A DNA stretch of 64,000 nt from the NCBI RefSeq assembly GCF_014697475.1, contig NZ_JACJRV010000020.1:1-64000 (forward strand), given 5' to 3'. The notes beneath the pieces were generated by a model, which did not search any database, had not been told where the DNA came from, and saw only the letters and a program-made list of their open reading frames with translations. This document shows, in pieces, positions 41,985-50,693 of the stretch. Both the position numbers and the translations under genes were made by a program. The stretch is from Nostoc sp. FACHB-152 (GTDB lineage: Bacteria > Cyanobacteriota > Cyanobacteriia > Cyanobacteriales > Nostocaceae). Within the stretch, counting starts at the first letter, position 1. Every line of letters begins with the position of its first letter.

Positions 41985-44060
41985 GTGACAGACATAATAA
42001 ATGCACAAACAGTTTTAACATTTGATGGTGTGGATGATTATATAGATTTTGGCAGAAAAGATATTAGCGGTGTTTTTGCCGAAGGGAGTGCCGCCTTTAC
42101 AGTTTCAGGATGGATAAAACCTCACCAACTAACAAATAAATCTACTAGTTACGGCACACGCAATGTATTCTTTGCTCGTTCATCAGAGCGATACAGCGAT
42201 AATTTTGAGTTTGGTATTAGTGAAACAGGAAGCTTAGATGTTTTTATTGATGAAACTGTTAGTAAAAATAGCAAAACTTTTGGTCAAGGAGAATTAACTA
42301 TAGGACAATGGCACTTTTTTGCCATTATTTTTAATAGTGGTCAAGTAACCATATATCTTGATGATAATAAATATAACGATTCTCTGAGAGGGACATCTTT
42401 AAACAAAGCAACAAGTTCTGTAACTCTGGGCGCAACTTTACACAAACAAGTTTATTTCAATGGGCAATTAGCAAACATTAGCGTTTGGAATTATCCTTGT
42501 ACTCATGAACAACTCCAGATTCATCGTTGTGGACTAATAGTTGGCGATGAAGAAGGATTAGTAGCCTATTGGAAATTAGATGACGGAGAAGGAACAACTG
42601 TCACAAACAAAGTAGGAAAGTCTTATCAAGGTAATTTTCGTGGGAATCCTAGTTGGGATTTAGCAGAAATTCCCTTTGCTACACAATCACCAAGTCCAGT
42701 TCCGTTTGCAGCACCATTATCTAATCAAGAAGAAACTCAAGAACAGATTCAAATTGAAACAGAAGTTACTCCCGAAGAAAATCTTGCCACTCTAACTACA
42801 AATTTATTAGCAGCAACAGTATCAATAGTCAGTGAAGAAGAAAACCAATCGCCGGAAATTCAGCAGACAGAAGCAAACAAAGAAGAATCCGAGATTATTC
42901 CCACCTTAGTAAGTCTCCAGCCACATGAAGACGAAACCGAAGTTCCTGAAAATATCCCACAAGTACAAACATTCACTCAGGAGGAATCGCCAGAAAGTAT
43001 GAATACAAAAGCCCATCCCAAATATAAAATACTGACCATTGATGGAGGTGGTATTCGGGGCATTATTCCTGCATTCCTCTTAGCGGAAATCGAAAGGCGA
43101 ACACAAAAGCCTATATTTAGTTTGTTTGATTTAATTGCTGGCACTTCAAGTGGCGGAATTTTAGCACTTGGACTAACTAAACCCCAGTTAGGATCATCTG
43201 ATGACTTGCCACTAGCCCAATACACTGCTGAGGATCTGGTACAACTATTTATTGAGTACGGGGTAGAAATATTTTATGAACCATTGATTGAAAGATTACT
43301 TGGGCCAATAGAAGATATATTTCTTCAGCCAAAATATTCTTCTGATGGTAAGGAAGAAATTTTAAGGCAATATTTTGGTAGTGCCTTTCTAGAAAATAAT
43401 CTCAAAGACGTTTTTGTAACTAGTTACGATATCGAGCAACGAATTCCAGTATTTTTAACAAACAAACTGGAAAAACAAGAGAGAGAATCTAAAAGTTTTC
43501 GTCATTTATGTGGGGGCGTTTCGCTTCTAGATGCAGCATTGGCAACTAGTGCTACCCCGACCTATTTTGCTCCCCATCGTATTATAAATTCGGAAAATAG
43601 TGCCATAGTTTATACTTTAATTGATGGTGGAGTATTTGCTAATAATCCAGCCCACTTAGCAGTTTTAGAAGCACAAATTGCTAGTAAGCGAAAAGCAGAA
43701 AAAGCTCTCAATACAGAAGATATTTTATTAGTATCTTTAGGGACAGGTTCGCTGACGAGTGCTTATCCTTATAATGAAGTCAAAAATTGGGGACTTTTGC
43801 AATGGGGAAGACCACTTTTAAATATTGTGTTTGATGGTGGTAGTGAAGTGGTATCTGGAGAATTAGAACTATTGTTTGAGCCTAGCGAGCAAGAAGCTAA
43901 AAGTTTTTATTATCGCTTTCAAACATTCTTAGATGGAGAGCTAGAGAAAATAGATAATATTAAACTACAAAATACTCGCCAGCTACAAGCTATAGCCCAT
44001 AGACTGATTTCTGAAAAAAGTCAACAAATTGATGAATTGTGTAGTCTTCTGGTGGGTTAA
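41985..44060 (+). CDS. LamG-patatin fusion phospholipase
   Basis: 691 residues starting at a GTG, with ggag 11 nt upstream. Residues 5-215 form a LamG/concanavalin-like domain (TFDGVDDYIDFG, AFTVSGWIKP, ISVWNYPCTHEQL, GLVAYWKLDDGEG). Residues 240-340 are an acidic, low-complexity linker. Residues 346-690 are a patatin phospholipase with DGGGIRG (about 353), the nucleophile elbow GTSSGG (about 386) and the catalytic DGG (about 547). No signal peptide is seen, so it is probably cytoplasmic or released with its partner. Patatins hydrolyse membrane lipids, and several are effectors of bacterial defence or toxin systems; that role here is inference. It is followed 142 bp later by a small hydrophobic protein. 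Confidence 0.85.
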   Translation: MTDIINAQTVLTFDGVDDYIDFGRKDISGVFAEGSAAFTVSGWIKPHQLTNKSTSYGTRNVFFARSSERYSDNFEFGISETGSLDVFIDETVSKNSKTFGQGELTIGQWHFFAIIFNSGQVTIYLDDNKYNDSLRGTSLNKATSSVTLGATLHKQVYFNGQLANISVWNYPCTHEQLQIHRCGLIVGDEEGLVAYWKLDDGEGTTVTNKVGKSYQGNFRGNPSWDLAEIPFATQSPSPVPFAAPLSNQEETQEQIQIETEVTPEENLATLTTNLLAATVSIVSEEENQSPEIQQTEANKEESEIIPTLVSLQPHEDETEVPENIPQVQTFTQEESPESMNTKAHPKYKILTIDGGGIRGIIPAFLLAEIERRTQKPIFSLFDLIAGTSSGGILALGLTKPQLGSSDDLPLAQYTAEDLVQLFIEYGVEIFYEPLIERLLGPIEDIFLQPKYSSDGKEEILRQYFGSAFLENNLKDVFVTSYDIEQRIPVFLTNKLEKQERESKSFRHLCGGVSLLDAALATSATPTYFAPHRIINSENSAIVYTLIDGGVFANNPAHLAVLEAQIASKRKAEKALNTEDILLVSLGTGSLTSAYPYNEVKNWGLLQWGRPLLNIVFDGGSEVVSGELELLFEPSEQEAKSFYYRFQTFLDGELEKIDNIKLQNTRQLQAIAHRLISEKSQQIDELCSLLVG

Positions 44061-44202
44061 ATTCAGATTTCTTATATCTTGCACCAGGCAACTGGCATAC
44101 ATTTTACACTCGCCAACGCTAGGTGCAAGAAGTAAGATTTTTAATTTCTTCAAAAAAGAAATTAGTCATGTTTTCACCTTATAAAGATTGTAGGTAAGTA
44201 CA

Positions 44203-44607
44203 ATGGATGAACTCGTCAAAAAAATTGCTGGTTTAGGTCTTCCTGGGATACTTTTTGTGATAGCAACAGCTACATCAGGCGGTAGTGTTGCTGCTGTTGT
44301 CGCAATGCTGTCATCACTGGGTGGGCCTTTGGGGCTTTTGGGAGGTTTAGGCTTGCTTGGACTGGTAGGCATTCTAGCAGAATATATAACAGCATTTGGA
44401 ATTGAAAACGTTCTCAAGCTCATCTATACAGAACGTAGCAAAACTGAATCTGTGAGATTTTTGCTCAAAGAAATTAAAGAGTTACCTATTACAGATGAGC
44501 TAAAACTCAAACTGAAACATCACATTAGCCCAATCGTCGTTACTGAGTCTGATGAAGGCCCTACTCCTAAAACAATCGAAATCGTTGATGAGGAACCAGT
44601 AATCTAA
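44203..44607 (+). CDS. Small Gly-rich hydrophobic protein, unknown function
   Basis: 134 residues. Residues 1-75 are hydrophobic and Gly/Ala/Leu-rich (GLPGILFVIATATSGG, then LGGPLGLLGGLGLLGL), enough for two membrane-inserting hairpins. Residues 76-134 are charged, with a helical TESVRFLLKEIKELPITD-type segment and an acidic tail. I have seen this pattern in small proteins of many bacteria but know no assigned function. Its place right behind the patatin and before a terminator suggests the two are expressed together. A pore- or membrane-targeting role is a guess from composition only. Confidence 0.6.
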   Translation: MDELVKKIAGLGLPGILFVIATATSGGSVAAVVAMLSSLGGPLGLLGGLGLLGLVGILAEYITAFGIENVLKLIYTERSKTESVRFLLKEIKELPITDELKLKLKHHISPIVVTESDEGPTPKTIEIVDEEPVI

Positions 44608-44622
44608 TACATTTGATTTGAG

Positions 44623-44660
44623 CCTCTCTAGCCCCCTTTTTTAAGGTAGCTAGAGAGGGG
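44623..44660 (+). terminator. Hairpin after the patatin/small-protein pair
   Basis: cctctctagc (44623-44632) and gctagagagg (44649-44658) are perfect complements, followed by ggttta. It lies 15 bp after the stop at 44607. Confidence 0.6.
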
Positions 44661-44715
44661 TTTATAAGTCTCAAATACAACATCATAAAAATTTTTAGGC
44701 ATTCGCTGAAAATAA

Positions 44716-44756
44716 AAATAGCCTCTGAGTCTAACTTAAATTCTCAAAGGCTATTT
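44716..44756. repeat. Second hairpin before the ABC transporter gene
   Basis: aaatagcct (44716-44724) pairs with aggctattt (44748-44756), extended by ctgag/ctcaa. It lies about 45 bp before the transporter ATG and could be a terminator or a leader structure. Confidence 0.45.
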
Positions 44757-44798
44757 CAAAATTACTAGTGAAATTATTAACGGCTACATCTTGAGAAT

Positions 44799-46820
44799 AT
44801 GCAAACTCCATCTGTGCGAGAGCAAAACACAACAAATCCTTTTTCTACCTTAATTCAATTTTGGGATGATGTGAAAGTAGTTGCCGGGCCTTATTGGTAT
44901 CCGACAAAAGCAGAAGGAAGAGCATTTGTAGATGTGATTCGTTCATGGGGGATGCTGATTCTTCTATTATTATTAATATTTGGAATAGTAGGAGGAAATG
45001 CTGCAAATAGCTATTGGAATCGCTATGTAGTTGATCTTGTTATTGAAGAAAGAAACATTGAAAAATATGAAAGTACTTTATGGCTATCAAGCCTGATTGT
45101 TGTAGGGATGGTTCTTTTAGTAACTTCCTTGCGATATATCAGAAAAAAAATTATTCTTGACTGGTATAAATGGTTAAATAATTATATTTTAGATAAATAT
45201 CTTAGCAATCAAGCTTATTACAAAATCAATTTTAAATCTGATGTAGATAATCCAGATCAACGTCTAGCTCAAGAAATAGAACCTATTACTAGTAATGCTG
45301 TGAGATTTTCAACTACTTTTTTAGAAAAAGTTTTGGAAATAGGTAGTGCTTTGTTAATTGTCTGGACAGTTTACCCAGAAATTGCCTTTTATTTAATTAT
45401 TTATACAATTATTGGTAATTTAATAGCGATCTCTTTAAATCAAGTAATATCTAAAGTTAATCAAGAAGAACTTGCTTTTAAAGCTGACTTTGCTTATTGC
45501 CTAACTCATGTTCGCAATCACGCTGAATCAATTGCTTTTTTTCACGGAGAGAAAGAAGAATTAAATATAATTCAGCGTCGATTTAATAATGTTATAGAAA
45601 CTGCTGAACGTAGGCTGAGTTTGGAGAGAGGACAAGACGCTTTTGGCAGAGCATATCAGTCTGCTATTGGTGTATTTTCGATGTTTATTCTGACACCTTT
45701 ATTTCTTCAAGATAAAATTGACTATGGAGAAATTAACCAAATTAGTTTTGCTTGCTTTATGTTCTCTAATGCTCTGGGAGAGCTAATAGGCGAATTTGGG
45801 GTTTCTGGACGATTTTCTAGTTATGTAAAGCGTTTTGCCCAGTTTTCAGATACTTTAGAAGCTGTTAGTCAAGAACCAGAAAAGGTCAATACTATCAAAG
45901 TAGTAGAAGAGAACCGTTTGGCTTTTGAGGATGTCACCTTAAAAACGCCGAACTATGAGCAGGTAATTGTTGAAAATTTAACGCTGACTGTTCAACCAGG
46001 GGCAGGGTTATTGATTGTTGGCCCTAGCGGTAGGGGTAAAAGTTCTTTATTAAGAGCGATCGCCGGTTTGTGGAATGCGGGAACTGGTCGTCTGGTGCGT
46101 CCTCCCCTCAAAGATGTCTTATTCTTACCTCAACGCCCTTACATCATTTTGGGTACTTTACGCGAACAGTTGCTTTATCCGCATACTGACCGAAAAATGA
46201 GCGACAAAGAACTCGAACAGATTTTGCAACAAGTTAATCTGCAACACTTACTGACTCGTGTAAATGGTTTTGATACGGAAGTTCCTTGGGAAAATATATT
46301 GTCTTTAGGAGAACAACAACGCCTCGCTTTTGCACGGCTATTAATTACGCATCCTAGTTTCACTATCTTAGATGAAGCAACGAGTGCTTTAGATTTAAAT
46401 AACGAAGGTAATTTATACCAACAATTACAAGAAAATAAAACAACTTTTATCAGTGTGGGTCACAGAGAAAGCTTATTTAACTATCATCAATGGGTATTAG
46501 AACTTTCACAAACATCTAGTTGGCAGCTTGTCTCTATAGAAGATTACCAACTACAAAAAGGACTTGCTATTAAATCAGTAAAAAAAGAGCAAATCACAAT
46601 AGATATTGCACCTCGAAAGGAATGCAAAATAGAACCAATATCTTCAGTAGTAATAACTGAAATTGTAGGATTGTCTCATCAAGAGATTAAAAACTTAACC
46701 GACTATTCCCTTGCTACTATTAGAACCAAAGCAAGTCAAGGAAAACCGATCACTACAAACAATAACGTTACATACCGCTATAACAAAGACCCAAAGGTAT
46801 TGAAATGGATAATAGATTAA
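44799..46820 (+). CDS. ABC transporter, fused permease and ATPase, paralogue of the cluster exporter
   Basis: 673 residues, collinear with the gene at 8335 (same N-terminal AGPYWYPTK block, same order of membrane segments, same ATPase). Walker A GPSGRGKSS is at about 408, LSLGEQQR at about 502, and Walker B FTILDEATSALD follows. It also has the extra C-terminal domain with LSHQEIKNLTDYSLATIRTK and a YRYNKDPKVLKW end. It belongs to the YddA/SbmA-like peptide exporter group. Substrate could be a product linked to the ATP-grasp gene, or the NRPS product as a second exporter. The pair flanks the whole cluster, suggesting duplication within the locus. Confidence 0.82.
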   Translation: MQTPSVREQNTTNPFSTLIQFWDDVKVVAGPYWYPTKAEGRAFVDVIRSWGMLILLLLLIFGIVGGNAANSYWNRYVVDLVIEERNIEKYESTLWLSSLIVVGMVLLVTSLRYIRKKIILDWYKWLNNYILDKYLSNQAYYKINFKSDVDNPDQRLAQEIEPITSNAVRFSTTFLEKVLEIGSALLIVWTVYPEIAFYLIIYTIIGNLIAISLNQVISKVNQEELAFKADFAYCLTHVRNHAESIAFFHGEKEELNIIQRRFNNVIETAERRLSLERGQDAFGRAYQSAIGVFSMFILTPLFLQDKIDYGEINQISFACFMFSNALGELIGEFGVSGRFSSYVKRFAQFSDTLEAVSQEPEKVNTIKVVEENRLAFEDVTLKTPNYEQVIVENLTLTVQPGAGLLIVGPSGRGKSSLLRAIAGLWNAGTGRLVRPPLKDVLFLPQRPYIILGTLREQLLYPHTDRKMSDKELEQILQQVNLQHLLTRVNGFDTEVPWENILSLGEQQRLAFARLLITHPSFTILDEATSALDLNNEGNLYQQLQENKTTFISVGHRESLFNYHQWVLELSQTSSWQLVSIEDYQLQKGLAIKSVKKEQITIDIAPRKECKIEPISSVVITEIVGLSHQEIKNLTDYSLATIRTKASQGKPITTNNNVTYRYNKDPKVLKWIID

Positions 46821-46950
46821 GCCTAGCCATACCGTAAAGTAAATTTATCTGAATTAACAAGAGTAGTTTGACTTTAATCTATGACAAAAATATTCTAGTG
46901 TGGAAATGAATCAAAATTTAGCAGCTACTTAATATATTTTAGAATCAGTG

Positions 46951-48627
46951 ATGTTAGCTAGAAAGCAACAACTAATTACTTATGCTTCAATTACAATTTA
47001 TGAAAAAAAATATAAATTTCCTCTGATAAAAAACCCAAGCTTAAAAAAAATTCAAAAAAAAATTCAAAAATGTCAAATTTTAATTAAAAATGGTAATAAG
47101 TCTCATTCTTATGTTTGGGGAATAATTAAACGAAAACAAGAAATTAGTCAAAGAGAGATTTTTGCAGAAGTTAAATTACTAATTAAAGATTATACCCAAC
47201 TTCTTGATTTTGTTGAAAATTATAAAGATAGTTATCAAGAATTTTTGTTAAAATTTATAGATGACTGGAAAAATTTGTTTAATCAAAAATATATTGAAAT
47301 TAAAAAAATTAATGAAGAAAGAAACAAATTAGAGTTAAAAAATATTGATAATTCTCAAGTTATTGAAAGGCTAAATCTAGAAAAAGAAGAAAACTTAAAA
47401 TCAATTCTATTATTAAGTAATACGAACCTTTTAATATTAGAAAAGGTAAGATTGCTTAGTGAAGGAATCAAAAACTTAGCAGAAGATACTAAAAATCAAA
47501 AGCAAGCTATTCAGCAAATAGTCAAAGATATAGAGGTGTATCAAGAAATTTATGAATATCAAATCAGAGCGACTAAAATTCGGCGAGAAATTGCCAAAAT
47601 AGCTGAAAAAGCGATTAATTTAGAAAATTATCTCCAAGATTATTTTAGTCCGTTTCAATCTTTAATAGATGAGGTAGTCAAAATAGATGCAAGTTTTTAC
47701 GCAACTGTAGGAGAAATCCAACACTTAGCTAGTACTGATTTAAATCCTCAATCAAATTTATTAACTATCCAAGACAATAATTCAATTTCTCATAACTTAT
47801 TTAATTTATTAGTTGCAAGCTATGAGAAAAAAGATAGGTTAGAAGATGCTTTTTTTCAGACACAATTATTAGATAGGCAAGTTTATGATTTTGATTTTAG
47901 CCATAATGAAATCAATGTAAATCAAACAATTAGCCTAATATCTAATTATATGTCTACTCAACTAATTGCTCAAAAAAAAGTGTTAGGGATAGTAGAAACA
48001 GACTTTGTACTTCTCAATTTTCAACCTGAAGAAACAGAATTAGTAGTATCACCTAATACGGATATTGAATTTACCCAATACTCCGAAAGTAACTGGCACA
48101 TTGATTATAGTAAATTGCAAAATTTACTTGCAGATTACAAATGGCGAGAAGCTGATATTGAAACAGCTAAATTAATGCTACAAGTCATGGGTAAGAATTA
48201 TTGGAACGAAGTTTATAAGGAAGATATTCTTAACTTTTCTTGTCAAGCTTTGGATAAAATTGATCGCCTTTGGCAACACTATAGTCATGGCTATTTTGGT
48301 TTTATTGTGCAGCAAAGCATTTGGGATGAAATTGGCGGTCAAGTAGATTATGAAACTCAAAAGAAATTTGGCGATCGCCTTGGTTGGCGAAAACAGGGAA
48401 AATGGTTAAATTACGACCACATAACTTTTAAATTATCTCCAACAACACCGATGGGACACTTACCTGTCAAATGGTTACACTATGACCAAGATACTTTCGA
48501 TATTTCTCTAAATTCATCTGTGGAACCTCGATCAATGGCTGCTTGGCGGGTTGATTCTTGGCTCTTATGGCAGATGCACTTATTTTTTACTCGTGCAAAA
48601 ATTTGTAATGAAAGTTATAACAGGTAA
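46951..48627 (+). CDS. Coiled-coil protein with C-terminal GUN4 domain
   Basis: 558 residues. Residues 1-260 are Lys/Glu/Ile-rich and largely helical with coiled-coil character (for example IKKINEERNKLELKNI and QKQAIQQIVKDIEVYQEI). A linker leads to a GUN4 domain at about 385-515, seen in LLADYKWREADIETAKLML, a QCF-like FSCQALDKIDRLW, YGHFGF-type YSHGYFGFIVQQSIW and PTTPMGHLPVKWL. GUN4 domains bind tetrapyrroles; single-domain GUN4 helps Mg-chelatase, while fused copies in cyanobacteria are thought to be sensors or adaptors. The N-terminal part is not recognised. ATG 46951 is used; a GTG directly before it (46948) is possible. Confidence 0.75.
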   Translation: MLARKQQLITYASITIYEKKYKFPLIKNPSLKKIQKKIQKCQILIKNGNKSHSYVWGIIKRKQEISQREIFAEVKLLIKDYTQLLDFVENYKDSYQEFLLKFIDDWKNLFNQKYIEIKKINEERNKLELKNIDNSQVIERLNLEKEENLKSILLLSNTNLLILEKVRLLSEGIKNLAEDTKNQKQAIQQIVKDIEVYQEIYEYQIRATKIRREIAKIAEKAINLENYLQDYFSPFQSLIDEVVKIDASFYATVGEIQHLASTDLNPQSNLLTIQDNNSISHNLFNLLVASYEKKDRLEDAFFQTQLLDRQVYDFDFSHNEINVNQTISLISNYMSTQLIAQKKVLGIVETDFVLLNFQPEETELVVSPNTDIEFTQYSESNWHIDYSKLQNLLADYKWREADIETAKLMLQVMGKNYWNEVYKEDILNFSCQALDKIDRLWQHYSHGYFGFIVQQSIWDEIGGQVDYETQKKFGDRLGWRKQGKWLNYDHITFKLSPTTPMGHLPVKWLHYDQDTFDISLNSSVEPRSMAAWRVDSWLLWQMHLFFTRAKICNESYNR

Positions 48628-48828
48628 CAAGAGATAGAGGACAGGTGTCAGAGTTAAAAGTCTTTTGCTGTCTCAGTTTTATGATTTACTGATGTCCTAA
48701 CTACCTTGGCTATTGCCATAAGATAAATTTTTTTAATTGTCAAAAAAAATCACCACATATTTGTTAACAGTGGTGTATCACTAATTGGGAACTAATTGAT
48801 TTGGAATTGATTGGACTCTATGAAAAAG

Positions 48829-48850
48829 TAGCAAGGTTAACGCCTTGCTA
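48829..48850 (-). terminator. Rho-independent terminator of the secreted-protein gene
   Basis: tagcaagg (48829-48836) and ccttgcta (48843-48850) form a perfect 8-bp stem with a 6-nt loop. Read on the minus strand, it is followed by ctttttcat. It is 49 bp after the stop at 48899. Confidence 0.75.
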
Positions 48851-48898
48851 GATTTACCTTGATTTATTCGGATGAAGTGGCTGATTCAAGCATAGACT

Positions 48899-49591
48899 TT
48901 AGACTTCATTTCTAACCAGCTTGATGCGTGAACCACTGTTATCAGCCAAGAACACCCAATGTTGATTTCCAGCACCTACAGTTACTTGCCAACCAGAGAG
49001 GAGAATAGGATCGCAAGGGTTGGGAAATGTTGGGCGATCGCAACCATCTGCCCAATCTGTTGCTTGAAAAACTATGATTCTCAAAGATTGCGCTGGTAAT
49101 CCTGATATTGCTTGCGCCTCTTGTAAAACCGCATTCCTAACTGCTTGTGGTAATTGATTATTTGTATTAGCCGCTAAACGTAAGGAACTACCATTTTTAT
49201 TGGTATGATAAGTCCATTGTTGTGTGCCATTAGATACCACAACTAGCCAACCAGGAACTAAGGCTTGGGTGCATAATTCACCTGGTTGTGGCAGATCTAA
49301 ACAACCATTACTCCAAGTTTTTTCACTAGAACTAACAATTTGCAGATCTCTGCTAGCTATTCCGGTTCTGTTGGTTAAATCTCTTAGCACTGCGTTAGCG
49401 ACGGTTGACGGTAAACTATTTAGTTCAGCTTTAGCTGTGTTAACTTCATTAGTGATAGCTGGTGACAAGTTGGCTGGGTTAGCTGTGGCACTTTTGATGA
49501 GTGTTAAACCACTACCAACAGACAAAATGCCTGTCAAAATTAAAGCTGTAAAGATTCGGGCTTGATTAGTAATATGATAAGTTTTCAGCAT
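48899..49591 (-). CDS. Secreted protein with two homologous repeats, unknown function
   Basis: 230 residues with a probable signal peptide (residues 1-38, hydrophobic core ALILTGILSVGSGLTLI, cut near ATA-NPA). Two repeats of about 75 residues follow, each with AVL, a D/L-Q/R-I strand, a W-(S/A)-(N/D)-GC motif (about 112 and 192), a second Cys, GW-V-V and (Q/H)W-F/Y. The four cysteines per protein pair suggest disulfides, so the protein is probably periplasmic or extracellular. I do not know the family's function. It has its own terminator and is convergent with the GUN4 gene. Confidence 0.65.
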   Translation of the reverse strand: MLKTYHITNQARIFTALILTGILSVGSGLTLIKSATANPANLSPAITNEVNTAKAELNSLPSTVANAVLRDLTNRTGIASRDLQIVSSSEKTWSNGCLDLPQPGELCTQALVPGWLVVVSNGTQQWTYHTNKNGSSLRLAANTNNQLPQAVRNAVLQEAQAISGLPAQSLRIIVFQATDWADGCDRPTFPNPCDPILLSGWQVTVGAGNQHWVFLADNSGSRIKLVRNEV

Positions 49592-49849
49592 AAATTTACT
49601 AAAATAAGATGCCTTGGTGAGTAAATATTTAAGGTATTAAAGACCGATATTTAGTCATTAATAGCCAAAAAAATATATAGCCCTAAAGCTATACTTTGTT
49701 GGTATTTTTAAAGTATCTGTCTTTGCAGGCAGATATTTCCATAGACGCTGTGCTACAGATTGGTGTTTCTAAATTTTTACCACAATTTTGTACGGAACTA
49801 TATATAGCGATCGCAAGTCTAATCGTCGTCTGACTAGGTTTAAAAATAA

Positions 49850-50374
49850 CTATTTACTATAAGTATTAAATTTTGTTAAGCTATTGGGGCATTGATTTTG
49901 TATTAATGTATCTTCAGGAACAGCAACCCGTATGGTTGTGGATGCCCAGTTTTTGAAGTCGGGTGCTAACCAAACTAATTTACACAGAATTTCATTATTT
50001 ACCCACAACACCAAAGGAAAGTGAAGATTTTTCCGAAACTCATCTCGCATGAGATTGGTGCTAATCAGTAGTTGATTTATTGCTACTACTGACTCTAAAC
50101 CATACACTATCAATCCTTCAGGATGGCAAACACTGATACTATTTGTGATGGTTGTATAAAGTGTCTCATCTGTAGGCGATAATTTAATTGCTTGGATCGC
50201 TACCGTTGAAAATTCTTTTAATAACTTCAGGATCTCCTGCTGTTTAGTAACAGAATCACAACAGGCTAATATCAAAGAAAACTCCCCAGATGCAACTTTA
50301 ATAGCCCTTACTAGCCTCTGGGCGGTAGTTAAACTGTTAGTCAGAGTATTTTGCGAAGTATTTACACTATTCAT
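49850..50374 (-). CDS. Stand-alone domain also found in front of cyanobacterial TPR/CHAT proteins
   Basis: 174 residues. The central and C-terminal part (NLMRDEFRKNLHFPLVLWVN, then WLAPDFKNWASTTI) resembles the domain that precedes TPR, WD40 or AAA-like modules in large cyanobacterial signalling proteins. Here it ends without the downstream repeats, so the gene is either a free-standing version or a remnant of a longer gene. The ATG at 50374 was preferred because gagg lies 6 nt upstream; a GTG at 50386 is the longer option. Function is unknown. Confidence 0.5.
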   Translation of the reverse strand: MNSVNTSQNTLTNSLTTAQRLVRAIKVASGEFSLILACCDSVTKQQEILKLLKEFSTVAIQAIKLSPTDETLYTTITNSISVCHPEGLIVYGLESVVAINQLLISTNLMRDEFRKNLHFPLVLWVNNEILCKLVWLAPDFKNWASTTIRVAVPEDTLIQNQCPNSLTKFNTYSK

Positions 50375-50693
50375 TGTTCGCCTCACACTGAGTTATAAAG
50401 ATAGCAATTATTTGTAGTAATATTACTTATAAATTTATATTTAAAAATAGCAGACTGATAGTTGAAAAAATTTTTTCTGGTAATACATAGCATAATGCTA
50501 AATGTGCAAGATATGCCAATATATACAAATATTGATAGATAAGTGAAGTGTAATCTAATTTACAATAATATTTGCAAATTAGAGGCAAAGCAGACTCAGG
50601 ATGGAAAGCTGATTTTGGCATAGTAGACCAAAAGCAACTTCTGTCCAGATATACTAGTCATTTTTCCATGTCTTCTTTTGCCTGTAACCAAAT
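50375..50693. other. AT-rich divergent spacer
   Basis: It lies between the gene ending at 49850 (minus) and the glycosidase gene (plus). A 64-codon minus-strand frame at 50427-50621 has no coding character. No repeats or hairpins were noticed. Confidence 0.5.

Noticed and set aside
44203-44607. Small hydrophobic protein considered as a bacteriocin or RiPP precursor of the ATP-grasp enzyme
   Set aside because: It is too long and has no leader/core pattern with acceptor Thr/Ser and acidic residues in the expected order; the Gly-rich part is membrane-like.
50427-50621. 64-codon minus-strand frame
   Set aside because: No family resemblance and no ribosome binding site; a chance frame in AT-rich DNA.
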